Shown: one piece after another, positions 46,091 to 53,985 of the stretch
Numbering within the stretch: position 1 is the first letter of the stretch
Layout: every line of letters begins with the position of its first letter
Source of the DNA: Nostoc sp. NMS8
GTDB lineage: Bacteria; Cyanobacteriota; Cyanobacteriia; Cyanobacteriales; Nostocaceae
DNA length: 64,000 nt
Reading direction: 5' to 3'
NCBI RefSeq assembly: GCF_017115045.1
Contig: NZ_JABXKK010000050.1
Location: 203,200 to 267,199, forward strand
Program-made: the position numbers and the translations under genes
The notes under the pieces: generated by a model
What the model saw: only the letters and a program-made list of their open reading frames with translations
The model's database searches: none
Told to the model about the DNA's origin: nothing

Positions 46091-46303
46091 ATGGCAACTC
46101 AAGAAACTCGCCCTTCTACTGGTTTACCACCTGTTGCAGCAGAATACAACGGCATAGATCGCAATGCATTTTTGTTTGGCTGGACTCCTCAAGCGGAAAT
46201 TTGGAATGGTCGCTTGGCAGCGATTGGTTTCCTTGCCTATTTGCTTTGGGATTTAGCTGGTTATAGCGTCTTGCGCGACGTTTTACACCTGATTGGCTAC
46301 TAG
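46091..46303 (+). CDS. High-light-inducible protein (HLIP/Scp), tandem copy 1
   Basis: 70 residues from the ATG at 46091 with GGAG 7 nt upstream. The chlorophyll-binding helix motif is AEIWNGRLAAIGFLAYLLW (about 35-53), the E-x-x-N-G-R-x-A-x-x-G-F signature of the LHC/ELIP/HLIP family. HLIPs bind chlorophyll and carotenoid and protect photosystem II assembly under strong light. The protein is identical, residue for residue, to copy 2. Confidence 0.9.
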   Translation: MATQETRPSTGLPPVAAEYNGIDRNAFLFGWTPQAEIWNGRLAAIGFLAYLLWDLAGYSVLRDVLHLIGY

Positions 46304-46344
46304 AAACTAAACACCTAAAAACCTATTAGATTTTGGAGAAAAAA

Positions 46345-46557
46345 ATGGCAACTCAAGAAACTCGCCCTTCTACTGGTTTACCACCTGTTGCAGCAGAATA
46401 CAACGGCATAGATCGCAATGCATTTTTGTTTGGCTGGACTCCTCAAGCGGAAATTTGGAATGGTCGCTTGGCAGCAATTGGCTTTCTTGCCTATTTGCTT
46501 TGGGATTTAGCTGGTTATAGCGTCTTGCGTGACGTTTTACATCTGATTGGCTACTAG
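46345..46557 (+). CDS. High-light-inducible protein (HLIP/Scp), tandem copy 2
   Basis: 70 residues, same protein as copy 1, with the same GGAG site. The DNA differs at only a few silent places (for example GCGATTGG against GCAATTGG, CGCGACG against CGTGACG). The 41-nt spacer between the copies is repeated before copy 1, showing unequal crossing-over as the origin. The pair is probably one transcript. Confidence 0.9.
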   Translation: MATQETRPSTGLPPVAAEYNGIDRNAFLFGWTPQAEIWNGRLAAIGFLAYLLWDLAGYSVLRDVLHLIGY

Positions 46558-46600
46558 TCTCCTGCCACAAGCATGGTAGCGTCTCTAAGAGTTGTGGAAT

Positions 46601-46690
46601 GTACTCTTTTGGAGAACCTATAGGGTAGCAATCGCAAAGTACAGATATTGCGATTGCTTTGCTTCACCGCGTTACACTCGCAATGACAAA
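46601..46690. repeat. Dispersed repeat, family C, copy 1
   Basis: GTACTCTTTTGGAGAACC, then AGCAATCGCAAAG, TTGCGATTGCTTTGCTTCAC and CTCGCAATGACAAA. The second copy at 46977-47085 has the same order and orientation; AGCAATCGCAA/TTGCGATTGCT forms an internal hairpin. Confidence 0.65.
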
Positions 46691-46817
46691 TTATGTTTTT
46701 ACACATTTGGAATGCTCTTATTTACAATGCAATTCCACTCCGTAAAGGCTTCTATAAAATACTTAGAAAGAGCAGCGATCGCATTTGCTGATTGATACAC
46801 ATCATCATCAGTCATAA

Positions 46818-46861
46818 AAATCCACCCACTTGGATATAAACCTAGCTAAGTGGGTGGATTT
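46818..46861. terminator. Terminator-like perfect 14-bp stem-loop
   Basis: AAATCCACCCACTT (46818-46831) and AAGTGGGTGGATTT (46848-46861) enclose a 16-nt loop. It lies downstream of the HLIP pair and could end its transcript, or one from the other strand. Confidence 0.7.
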
Positions 46862-46976
46862 ATTGTAAATGAACCAATTATAGTTTCTATTTTTTGCTCA
46901 TTCAACAAAAATATTGAATATGAATAAGGGAACATCCCAATTTTGTAAATTTACCAAAATCGTTACTTGTTATTGC

Positions 46977-47085
46977 GTACTCCTTTGGAGAACCCGAAGG
47001 GTATGGAGCAAAGCGGAATAAAGCAATCGCAACATCTGTAGTTTGCGATTGCTTTACTTCACTGCGTTTCGCTCGCAATGACAAA
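46977..47085. repeat. Dispersed repeat, family C, copy 2
   Basis: Same blocks as copy 1: GTACTCCTTTGGAGAACCCG, AAGCAATCGCAA, TTGCGATTGCTTTACTTCAC, TCGCAATGACAAA, in the same orientation, with about 20 nt more in the middle. Confidence 0.65.
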
Positions 47086-47146
47086 GTTTTAAGTGACTTT
47101 TCTCAGAGCAAAATTTGACAAAAATTACTGAAATTTTAAAGAGCGA

Positions 47147-47782
47147 TTATTCATCAATACTATTGGGAATACCCAAAACGGCACAGGGGAAATTAGAACC
47201 TAGTGCTTCAATCATCGGATGATTGACAGAGTTGCAGCCTAGAAACAGAATATCAGCCGTTTCTGATTCAACAACTTTGCTAAGTTCTGTAGAAATGCAG
47301 CCAAACCGTAAATGAGATTTAAAGGAACCATGCCATTCTTCAGCTAAACTTCGCGCTTGCCAGAGAATTATATCTGCTTGTTGCAGAGGAGTTACCACAG
47401 TCTGCAATTTGGGTTGAGTTAATACCTGGGTAACAGATTTTGATACTTCACTAACTTGACATGCCAACGGAAACTCTTGTGTTGGAAAACTCAAGATATT
47501 TGAATACTGATTACTTTGATTATCTTCTACCACATAAACCGCTTGAACTGTAACTTCTGCATTAGTGGCTAAACGCGTTTGATGGGCAATCCAAAAAGCA
47601 ATATCTAGTGCTGTATGACTGTTGGGAGATGCGTCATAAGCAACAATTAAGTTAATTGCTTTTGAGCTTTGGGGTTTTTCAGAAAAAGGTTTTTTTGGTT
47701 CTGGCACGAGTACCATTTGTTCGATTAAGTCATCTCGACCTGTGGCACTTTGCAGACGTGCTAACATTGGTTTGATTTGCAC
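47147..47782 (-). CDS. Universal stress protein (UspA-like) family
   Basis: 211 residues from a GTG at 47782, chosen because GGAG lies about 11 nt upstream; a Met five codons later and a longer frame to 47833 are alternatives. After a short N-terminal extension the Usp fold begins with NLIVAYDASPNSHTALDIAFWIA (Asp of the ATP site) and ends ADILFLGCNSVNHPMIEALGS, NFPCAVLGIP, a variant of the G-x2-G-x9-G-S/T nucleotide motif. A ydaO-type riboswitch lies about 180 nt upstream on the same strand, so its level may follow c-di-AMP. Confidence 0.8.
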   Translation of the reverse strand: MQIKPMLARLQSATGRDDLIEQMVLVPEPKKPFSEKPQSSKAINLIVAYDASPNSHTALDIAFWIAHQTRLATNAEVTVQAVYVVEDNQSNQYSNILSFPTQEFPLACQVSEVSKSVTQVLTQPKLQTVVTPLQQADIILWQARSLAEEWHGSFKSHLRFGCISTELSKVVESETADILFLGCNSVNHPMIEALGSNFPCAVLGIPNSIDE

Positions 47783-47944
47783 AGCTTTACTTCTCCTAAT
47801 GAAATGAATTAGCAATGAGAAGCAGGGGGACAAATTTTAGATTTGAGATTTTGGATTTTAGATTGAGTGACGATAGCCAAAATCTCAAATCTGAAATCAG
47901 TCAAGGAAACCCCAATAATAACTGTATTACAGCCAAAATCTTGG

Positions 47945-48150
47945 AGGTTCCTTCCATTGCCTACGGAGTTAGCTGACGGGCTAAGACTGGAAGGTGTCTC
48001 TCTCTTAGGAGTGCTGAGTGGTGAGTGCTGAGTTAATATTAATAATTCTTAACTTCTGGCTCTTAACTCCTCATGTTCTATGAGATACGCCCCACAATAT
48101 GGTTCCTCCGCTCCAAATCCAGCTTTCATGAATTTGAATTAGGCTACCCA
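47945..48150 (-). ncRNA. ydaO-yuaA (c-di-AMP) riboswitch upstream of the universal stress protein gene
   Basis: Read on the minus strand: TAGCCTAATTC, GGAGCGGAGGAACCATATTG, TGGGGCGTATCTCA, a variable arm, TCTTAGCCCGTCAGCTAACT, CCGTAGGCAATGG. The GGAGGAACC, GGGGCGTATC, CCCGTCAGCTAAC and CGTAGGC blocks are the conserved core of the ydaO class. GCCTA (48140-48144 on plus as TAGGC) pairs with TAGGC at the 3' side (47959-47963 region) to close the structure. A second copy with the same blocks is at 51960-52150. The variable arm holds GAGTTAAGA/AACTCAGCACTC repeats. Confidence 0.82.
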
Positions 48151-48173
48151 CTAAAAAAAATGATAATCTAATT

Positions 48174-49040
48174 CTACTCGTCTTGGGCAAAATATCGATC
48201 GAGAAAATTTAGGGCGTGGTTGCGAAGTTCAAAATACTCTTTTGAGTTTCGCATGGCGGCGCGATCGCGTGGACGCTCAAAAGGAACTTCTAAAATCTCT
48301 CCTATACTAGCAGCCGGGCCATTGGTCATCAAGACGATGCGATCGGACATATAAATTGCTTCGTCTACATCGTGGGTAATCATCATCACTGCTTGACGAT
48401 TGTTTTCCCAAATATCCAATACCTGATGCTCTAGTTTGCCACGAGTTAGTGCATCTAATGCCCCAAAAGGTTCATCCATCAGCAGCATTTTGGGACGAAT
48501 TGCTAAGGCTCTGGCAATACCTACTCGTTGTTTCATACCTCCAGAAATTTCATCGGGATATTTGTCAGCCGCCGCCGTCAAGTTTACCATTGCCAAGTGT
48601 TGATTTACAATGCTAATTTTTTCAGCCCGATTAGCATTTTTTAACACTTCATCCACGGCTAAACGGATATTTTCTCTCACTGTTAACCAAGGTAACAGTG
48701 AATAGTTCTGAAATACCATCATCCTTTCGGCTCCCGGCTGACGAATTTCTTTCCCATCTAGCCTGACTGAGCCGGAAGTCGCTTTTTCTAAACCAGCTAC
48801 TATCTTTAATAGAGTTGATTTCCCACAACCTGAGTGACCAATTACAGAAATATATTCATCTTCACCAATCGTCAGATTAACTCCATCTAAAACGACAAAG
48901 TTATCTTTATCAGGTGTCGGATAAGACTTGACTAAATTTTCAATTTCTAAAAATCCAGGGCGGGGCAGAACTTGGTTCTGAGTATTAATAGGTAATGAGG
49001 TATATTCCATCATCCAATGCTCCGCAAATAATTTACTCAA
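48174..49040 (-). CDS. NrtD/SsuB-class ABC transporter ATP-binding protein
   Basis: 288 residues. Walker A GHSGCGKST, Q-loop FQNYSLLPW, signature ISGGMKQRVGIARAL and Walker B LLMDEPFGALD are intact. The class (NrtD, CmpD, SsuB, TauB) energises importers for nitrate, bicarbonate, cyanate, sulfonates and similar small anions. It starts 25 nt after the end of the binding-protein gene. An internal Met (MEYTSLP) is an alternative start. Unlike NrtC there is no fused binding domain. Confidence 0.88.
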   Translation of the reverse strand: MSKLFAEHWMMEYTSLPINTQNQVLPRPGFLEIENLVKSYPTPDKDNFVVLDGVNLTIGEDEYISVIGHSGCGKSTLLKIVAGLEKATSGSVRLDGKEIRQPGAERMMVFQNYSLLPWLTVRENIRLAVDEVLKNANRAEKISIVNQHLAMVNLTAAADKYPDEISGGMKQRVGIARALAIRPKMLLMDEPFGALDALTRGKLEHQVLDIWENNRQAVMMITHDVDEAIYMSDRIVLMTNGPAASIGEILEVPFERPRDRAAMRNSKEYFELRNHALNFLDRYFAQDE

Positions 49041-49065
49041 TCAATCAAAATTTAAACTTGGTATT

Positions 49066-50508
49066 TTAAGACATGAAAAAACGAGAGGGAGCGTTAGCCC
49101 TGATGGCAAAACTATTTAGATAGCCGACCGGATCGCTAGGATCGAAGCCTTTCTTATCTATAAATACTTCTGGTGGTTCAACCTTGTAATCATCTTTGGG
49201 ACATTTGATGCCCATTTCCGATGCTATCTGCCGATATAAATCTGTTCTCCAGCCAAGTTCTGCTAGTTTCTCAGCATTTTTGGGGAATTTCTGAATTTGT
49301 CCCCACCGCGCTGCTTGTGTCATCAACCACATACTTCTGGATCTCCATAAAAATGTTGAGTGTTCTCCTGGCTGTTGGGGAATGTTGTCAGGAATATCGA
49401 AGAAAATCGTGGTGTCCGCGGCTTGGATGGTGCGATCTTTGCCATCAAAGCCACCATAGTTATAGTTACCGAGAATTCCGGGACTTGTAAATTTCGCGAT
49501 TGGGGCATCTTTCTTTTTTGGTCTAGCGCCTGTAAAGGAGCGTTCTGTAAGTAGTTCGGCTACTTCTTGGCGGTTTTCTACTTTGCTGCAATATTGACAA
49601 GCTTCAATCATCGCCTTGACGAGGGAACGATAAGTTTTAGGATATTTGTCAATGAAAGATTCCATCACCCCTAACAAACGATCTGGGTGTCCTAACCAGA
49701 CTTCTTTACCTTGGGCGAAGGTAAAACCGATGTTTTCGTTACCTGTTATTGCTCTTGTATTCCAAGGTTCTGCAACCATGTAAGCTTGCATCGCACCAAT
49801 CCGCACGTTTGTCACCATTTGGGGAGGCGGAACGATGATGATCCGAAATTCCTTGAGTGGATCGACACCTGCGGCGGCGGATATGTAGCGGACAAAGTAT
49901 TCGTAAATGGCGGAACTTAATACTACCGCCCAAACTTTGCCTTCTGGTGGCTGCTTGTCAAAGTAGCCTCGAAAATCTCGCCCAAAGGCTTCTAGCGCGC
50001 CATCACCATATTGTTGTTGATACTCGTACCACGGACGCAGCCCAAAATCCCACATGGCTTTATTCATCGTCATGGCGTTACCGTGGCGATGGATGGTCAT
50101 GGCTGCACACAAGGGGGCGTGGCGTGCGCCTTCGGCACCAATTCTGGCGTTAGTAACGGCACCAGATACGACGGGCGAAGCATCCAGACGACCAAATATT
50201 AAACCGTCGCGGGAAGTAGCCCAACTGGCCTCGCGGTTGAGTGTGACATTCAAACCATATTTGCGGAAGAAACCTTTTTTCCAGGCGATCGCAAATGGCG
50301 CACAATCATTAACGGGAACGTAACCAACGGTAATATCAGCTTTTTCTAAGTCTTGGGATCTAACTACTGGTTGTACAGCTAAGGCTTCTTCTGTTAGTCC
50401 TTTGGCGGATCTATCTCCTGAAATCGCACAGGAAGATAACGCTATTCCCGTTGTGGTTGCTCCGATTCCTTTAATAAAGTCTCGTCGAGTCCAATTATTA
50501 TCACCCAT
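49066..50508 (-). CDS. NrtA/CmpA-like substrate-binding protein with Tat-type signal
   Basis: 480 residues. A twin-arginine signal (TRRDFIKG, then a short hydrophobic run and ALSSC, a possible lipobox) means export of the folded protein, as for NrtA and CmpA. The binding domain opens ADITVGYVPVNDCAPFAIAWKKGFF, the NrtA/SsuA family start. It is about 30-40 residues longer than typical NrtA. Substrate-specific residues cannot be judged by eye; the c-di-AMP riboswitch ahead of the operon hints at an osmotic or bicarbonate role rather than simple nitrate control, as an inference. Confidence 0.82.
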   Translation of the reverse strand: MGDNNWTRRDFIKGIGATTTGIALSSCAISGDRSAKGLTEEALAVQPVVRSQDLEKADITVGYVPVNDCAPFAIAWKKGFFRKYGLNVTLNREASWATSRDGLIFGRLDASPVVSGAVTNARIGAEGARHAPLCAAMTIHRHGNAMTMNKAMWDFGLRPWYEYQQQYGDGALEAFGRDFRGYFDKQPPEGKVWAVVLSSAIYEYFVRYISAAAGVDPLKEFRIIIVPPPQMVTNVRIGAMQAYMVAEPWNTRAITGNENIGFTFAQGKEVWLGHPDRLLGVMESFIDKYPKTYRSLVKAMIEACQYCSKVENRQEVAELLTERSFTGARPKKKDAPIAKFTSPGILGNYNYGGFDGKDRTIQAADTTIFFDIPDNIPQQPGEHSTFLWRSRSMWLMTQAARWGQIQKFPKNAEKLAELGWRTDLYRQIASEMGIKCPKDDYKVEPPEVFIDKKGFDPSDPVGYLNSFAIRANAPSRFFMS

Positions 50509-50696
50509 TTTTGTAGCTCCATTGGTGGATCAATTTTGGATTTTGGATTTTGGATTTTAGATTTGTTCGATTAGGAACTGACAAATAAAAAAATATTCAA
50601 TTAACTCTTGTGGGGTGGGCGACACGAGAGCCATACAGACTGGGCGCTCATGTTGCCCACCCCACAATATTGGACAATTTATTTCTTGGAGTTGCA

Positions 50697-50931
50697 TTAG
50701 AGGTTGTTTGAAAAGTGTTTCGCTGTGACTTTAGGCACTTTAGATCCCCCCTAACCCACGCCAGTCGCTCCACTTGGAGAGACCCCATCGCGCAGCGTCT
50801 CGCAGAGAAGACCGCGCTGGCTCCCCTTAAAAAGGGGGGAACCGGAATCAAAGTCCCCCTTAAAAAGGGGGATTTAGGGGGATCTAAAATTTTTGATACT
50901 GATAAGAGGACTTTTCAAACATCCTCTTAGA
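50697..50931. mobile_element. MITE-like element, family B, copy 3, with a nested insertion
   Basis: Left end TTAGAGGTTGTTTGAAAAGT, right end ACTTTTCAAACATCCTCTTA. The inner pair GATCCCCCCTAACCC / GGGGGATTTAGGGGGATC is interrupted at about 50756-50821 by another repeat (CACGCCAGTCGCTCC, AGCGTCTCGCAGAGAAG). It lies between the permease and binding-protein genes of the transporter operon and may affect read-through. Confidence 0.75.
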
Positions 50932-51009
50932 CGCTGCGCGAACAGATATTATTAAATTTTGGATTGAAGAATTGAAAATCCAAAATCTAAAATCTAAAAT
51001 TCCGTTTAA

Positions 51010-51861
51010 TTAGTTAGAAGTTGTAGGACGATGGGTGACTAATTCTTGAATTTTGCCCACTGCGTAATCTAAAATTAACCCAGTTAAGCCAATTACAAAT
51101 ACAGCTAAAAACACTGAACTCAGGTTTAAACGACTCCACTCATCCCAAACGAAAAAGCCGATACCAATACCACCTGTCAGCATTTCTACGGCAACGATTA
51201 CTAGCCAAGCTATGCCTAAACTAATTCGCAAACCTGTAAAAATATATGGCAAACTTGCAGGCCAAATGATTTTTGTAATCCGTCGCCAACGTGGCATTTC
51301 TAACACTCGCGCCACATCTAAATAATCTTGGGGAACGCTAGAAACTCCTAAGGCGGTATTAATAATTGTCGGCCACAAGGAGGTAATAAAGATGACAAAA
51401 ATGGCGGAAGGTTCTGCTAAATTAAAAATTGCTAAGGCAATGGGTAGCCAAGCTAAAGGTGATACAGGTTTAAAAATTTGAATGATGGGATTGAGTGCTA
51501 GCATTGCCGGTCTGGACATCCCAATTAGAAACCCCAGAGGAATCGCTACTACCGCACCTAACAAAAAGCCTAGTAATACCCGGCGCAGACTTGCTATCAA
51601 CAGCCAACCAATTCCTAAGTTACCTGGGCCTCTTTGATAGAAGGGATTTAAGATGTAGTCTAGATTCGCAATTAGCGCTTCTGCTGGAGTGGGCATTAAT
51701 TCATGGTTGGCAAGTGCAACAATCCACCACAACACAATTATTCCCAAGAAGCCCAATACAGGTAAAATGAAGACATCTCTAAGGATGACAGGTTTTGTCT
51801 TTTTCCAAGTCGCTTGCGCCGCGATCGCTGCGATCGCTGCTAAATTTAGTTGAAATATCAT
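51010..51861 (-). CDS. NrtB/SsuC-class ABC transporter permease
   Basis: 283 residues with about six membrane spans and the inner-membrane EAA-like loop (LGVSSVPQDYLDVARVLEMPRWRRITKIIWPASLPYIFTGLR, split by function rather than shown whole: ARVLEMPRW then IIWPASLPYI). It is the first gene of the set permease, binding protein, ATPase, an order different from nrtABCD and cmpABCD. It is preceded by a ydaO-type riboswitch 114 nt upstream. About 500 nt with a MITE separate it from the binding-protein gene. Confidence 0.85.
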   Translation of the reverse strand: MIFQLNLAAIAAIAAQATWKKTKPVILRDVFILPVLGFLGIIVLWWIVALANHELMPTPAEALIANLDYILNPFYQRGPGNLGIGWLLIASLRRVLLGFLLGAVVAIPLGFLIGMSRPAMLALNPIIQIFKPVSPLAWLPIALAIFNLAEPSAIFVIFITSLWPTIINTALGVSSVPQDYLDVARVLEMPRWRRITKIIWPASLPYIFTGLRISLGIAWLVIVAVEMLTGGIGIGFFVWDEWSRLNLSSVFLAVFVIGLTGLILDYAVGKIQELVTHRPTTSN

Positions 51862-51959
51862 CTACGACCCCAACAGATTTAAGTGCAGGTACAAAAAATT
51901 TGAGCAGTACCAGCCTTGGACACTGATAAGATCGGAACATTATAAAAATGCCGTCTCTT

Positions 51960-52150
51960 CAGTCTCCTCTCAATGCCTACGAAGTTAGCTGACGGGCTAG
52001 GGCTGAGAGATGCCCTTCTGAAGAAAGTTGGGAGTTATGAGTTAAATATTTAATAAAGTAACTTCTAACTTCTCACTTTCTTTGAGATACGCCCCACAAT
52101 TTGGTTCCTCCGCTCCAACTTCACGCACTGTGATGCGTTGGATTAGGCTG
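51960..52150 (-). ncRNA. ydaO-yuaA (c-di-AMP) riboswitch upstream of the ABC permease gene
   Basis: Minus strand: CAGCCTAATCC, a small hairpin arm (ACGCATCACAGTGCGT), GGAGCGGAGGAACCAAATTG, TGGGGCGTATCTCA, a variable arm, CAGCCCTAGCCCGTCAGC, TAACTTCGTAGGCATTGAG. GCCTA at the 5' side (plus 52144-52148) pairs with TAGGC at the 3' side (plus 51975-51979). It matches the copy at 47945-48150 block for block. c-di-AMP normally turns such genes off; they often encode osmolyte or ion transport and wall-related proteins. Confidence 0.85.
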
Positions 52151-52599
52151 ACTTACTCTAATATAGATACTAAATTATGCAAATTATAACATTGATATAC
52201 ACAACATAACATACTGCTTCAGTAAAGGTATCTATATCAGGATAATTATTGTTTGTTTTATTACTTCCCTAAATTCCCTAATTAACTTTTCGGTAATCAA
52301 TAAAATTTATCATTTTGGTTGTGTAGTCAGTGAAAACCTTGCACAGACAGCTAAACGCTTTAATTAAATCAAGCATCAATGCTGTTACCTGCTAGACTAA
52401 TGTTTACCAGGCTGAGGATACATATTAGACTGAATGACTTGTGTCTACGGAAGGTTAATTTCACTAATGAAAGAATATGTCAAATCTATTTCTTTTGGTA
52501 GGTGGAACATGTTACTAATTGTGGTAAAAGCTCACTCCACTCGCTAAACTATTTGCATGTGGAAGTTTGCTCATCTATCTCCTAGCTGAATTTAACATA
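52151..52599. other. Gene-free region between the c-di-AMP riboswitch and the histidine kinase gene
   Basis: About 450 nt, A/T rich. It must contain the minus-strand promoter of the riboswitch transcript and the plus-strand promoter of the kinase. I see no palindrome or repeat of note. Confidence 0.35.
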
Positions 52600-53775
52600 A
52601 TGGATTTTAGTCAACTACTGGCTGAAAAAACTGACATCATCCTTGATAAATGGATTTTAGCTGTTCGCAAGGATAGACGGATTGAAAGTGCTGATGACTT
52701 ATCTTATACATCAGTAAAGGATCACATTCCTGATGTTTTGAAAGCGATGGTGACAGTGCTTTCAAAATCTCAGGATAATGATATTCAGTCAATAGTTATT
52801 GCGAGTTTTCAGCATGGAGCTATTCGAGCCGAACAAGGCTTTGATCCAGCAGAAATTGCCAGAGAATATCATCTGCTGCGGACAGTAATATTTGATGCTC
52901 TACAAGCAGATTTATTAGAGGGAACACCTGTAGAGATAATTCGTTCCATGCGTTTGATTGACGCAATTGTAGATGAAGCGATGGCTCGGTGTTTTAAAAG
53001 TTATGTTGAGGAACGCTTGCGAGAATTAAAACAGTTGCAGTTATCACTAACGCTTCATAATGAGGAACTGACGCGGTTAATTAGCGCTAATCAAGAGTAT
53101 CTTTCGCAACTAGCCCACGAATTGAAACATCCTTTAACTTCCATTATTGGTTATTCGGATCTGTTTTTACGCCAACAACGACGCAAGACTGAAATAAAAG
53201 ACAACTATACCAATTTAGAACATATTGAGCGGGTATTACGCAATGGTAGACAATTACTCCATCTAATCAATGATGTATTAGAACTTTCGCGCTATGAAGC
53301 AGGGCAGATAAAAATTCAATTAGCGCCTACTGATGTGCGTGAATTAATTGATAATGTGTGTGAAATGTTGGAACCTTTGGCTGCGGGAAAAAATTTACAA
53401 ATCGTGGTAGATTGCGATCGCGCTCCCGAAAAACCATTAACAGATTCTTTTCAGTTACAACAAATTGTGACAAATCTTATTAGTAATGCGATTCGTTATA
53501 CAGAGTCGGGGACTATTATTATAATGTGTCAGTTGTTAGAGAATCAGAGATGGGCGATCGCTGTTTCTGACACTGGAGTTGGCATTGCTCCCGAAAACCA
53601 AGCCCAAATATTTGAACCCTATTTTCGCGTGAGTTCTAGCGATCGCCCCCATCTTCCTGATAGTACAGGATTGGGATTAGCGATCGTCTCGCGGTTGGTG
53701 AAACTACTGCGGGGTGAAATTAACTTAGTGTCACAGGTAGATGTTGGTTCTACTTTCACCGCGATTTTCCCCTAG
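52600..53775 (+). CDS. Sensor histidine kinase with N-terminal RsbRD-like domain
   Basis: 391 residues from the ATG at 52600 (MDFSQLLAEKTDIILDKW); an earlier in-frame start adds 11 unlikely residues. Residues about 1-140 resemble the RsbRD N-terminal four-helix sensor domain (ILDKWILAVRKD...GFDPAEIAREYHLLR). Then come HisKA with the phospho-His in LAHELKHPLTSIIGYSD and HATPase_c with NLISNAIRYTES (N box), DTGVGIAPENQ (G1) and TGLGLAIVSRL (G2). It has no membrane span, so it is a soluble kinase. No response regulator is adjacent, so its partner is unknown. Confidence 0.88.
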   Translation: MDFSQLLAEKTDIILDKWILAVRKDRRIESADDLSYTSVKDHIPDVLKAMVTVLSKSQDNDIQSIVIASFQHGAIRAEQGFDPAEIAREYHLLRTVIFDALQADLLEGTPVEIIRSMRLIDAIVDEAMARCFKSYVEERLRELKQLQLSLTLHNEELTRLISANQEYLSQLAHELKHPLTSIIGYSDLFLRQQRRKTEIKDNYTNLEHIERVLRNGRQLLHLINDVLELSRYEAGQIKIQLAPTDVRELIDNVCEMLEPLAAGKNLQIVVDCDRAPEKPLTDSFQLQQIVTNLISNAIRYTESGTIIIMCQLLENQRWAIAVSDTGVGIAPENQAQIFEPYFRVSSSDRPHLPDSTGLGLAIVSRLVKLLRGEINLVSQVDVGSTFTAIFP

Positions 53776-53798
53776 AAGTAGAATTTTAAAAGTATTAG

Positions 53799-53946
53799 GC
53801 GATTCAAAATCGCGGCTACACAATCATAGACGCTTTGCGGCTTCCCGCAGTGTAGTCCACCTCCGTGGACTAAGAATAAGAGAAAATCACGGGTTTGCCA
53901 ACCTGCGGAGGCAAGTTTTGTCTGTGTAGCCGCGATTTCCAATCGC
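53799..53946. mobile_element. MITE-like element, family D, copy 1 (24-bp inverted ends)
   Basis: The left end GCGATTCAAAATCGCGGCTA and right end TAGCCGCGATTTCCAATCGC are inverted repeats with two mismatches over 24 bp. The middle has GTCCACCTCCGTGGAC and GCTTTGCGGCTTCCCGCAGT. A diverged, reversed copy is at about 56136-56252. Confidence 0.7.
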
Positions 53947-53985
53947 TGGGGTTTTCTTAGGGATGGTACACACCATCCCTATGTT

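Noticed and set aside
46592..47084. Two short frames (plus 46592-46795, minus 46902-47084) after the HLIP pair
   Set aside because: Both are mostly translated family C repeat and have no conserved look.
48174..51861. Naming the transporter nrtABD or cmpABD
   Set aside because: Gene order and receptor length differ from both, and specificity residues cannot be judged by eye, so only the class is given.
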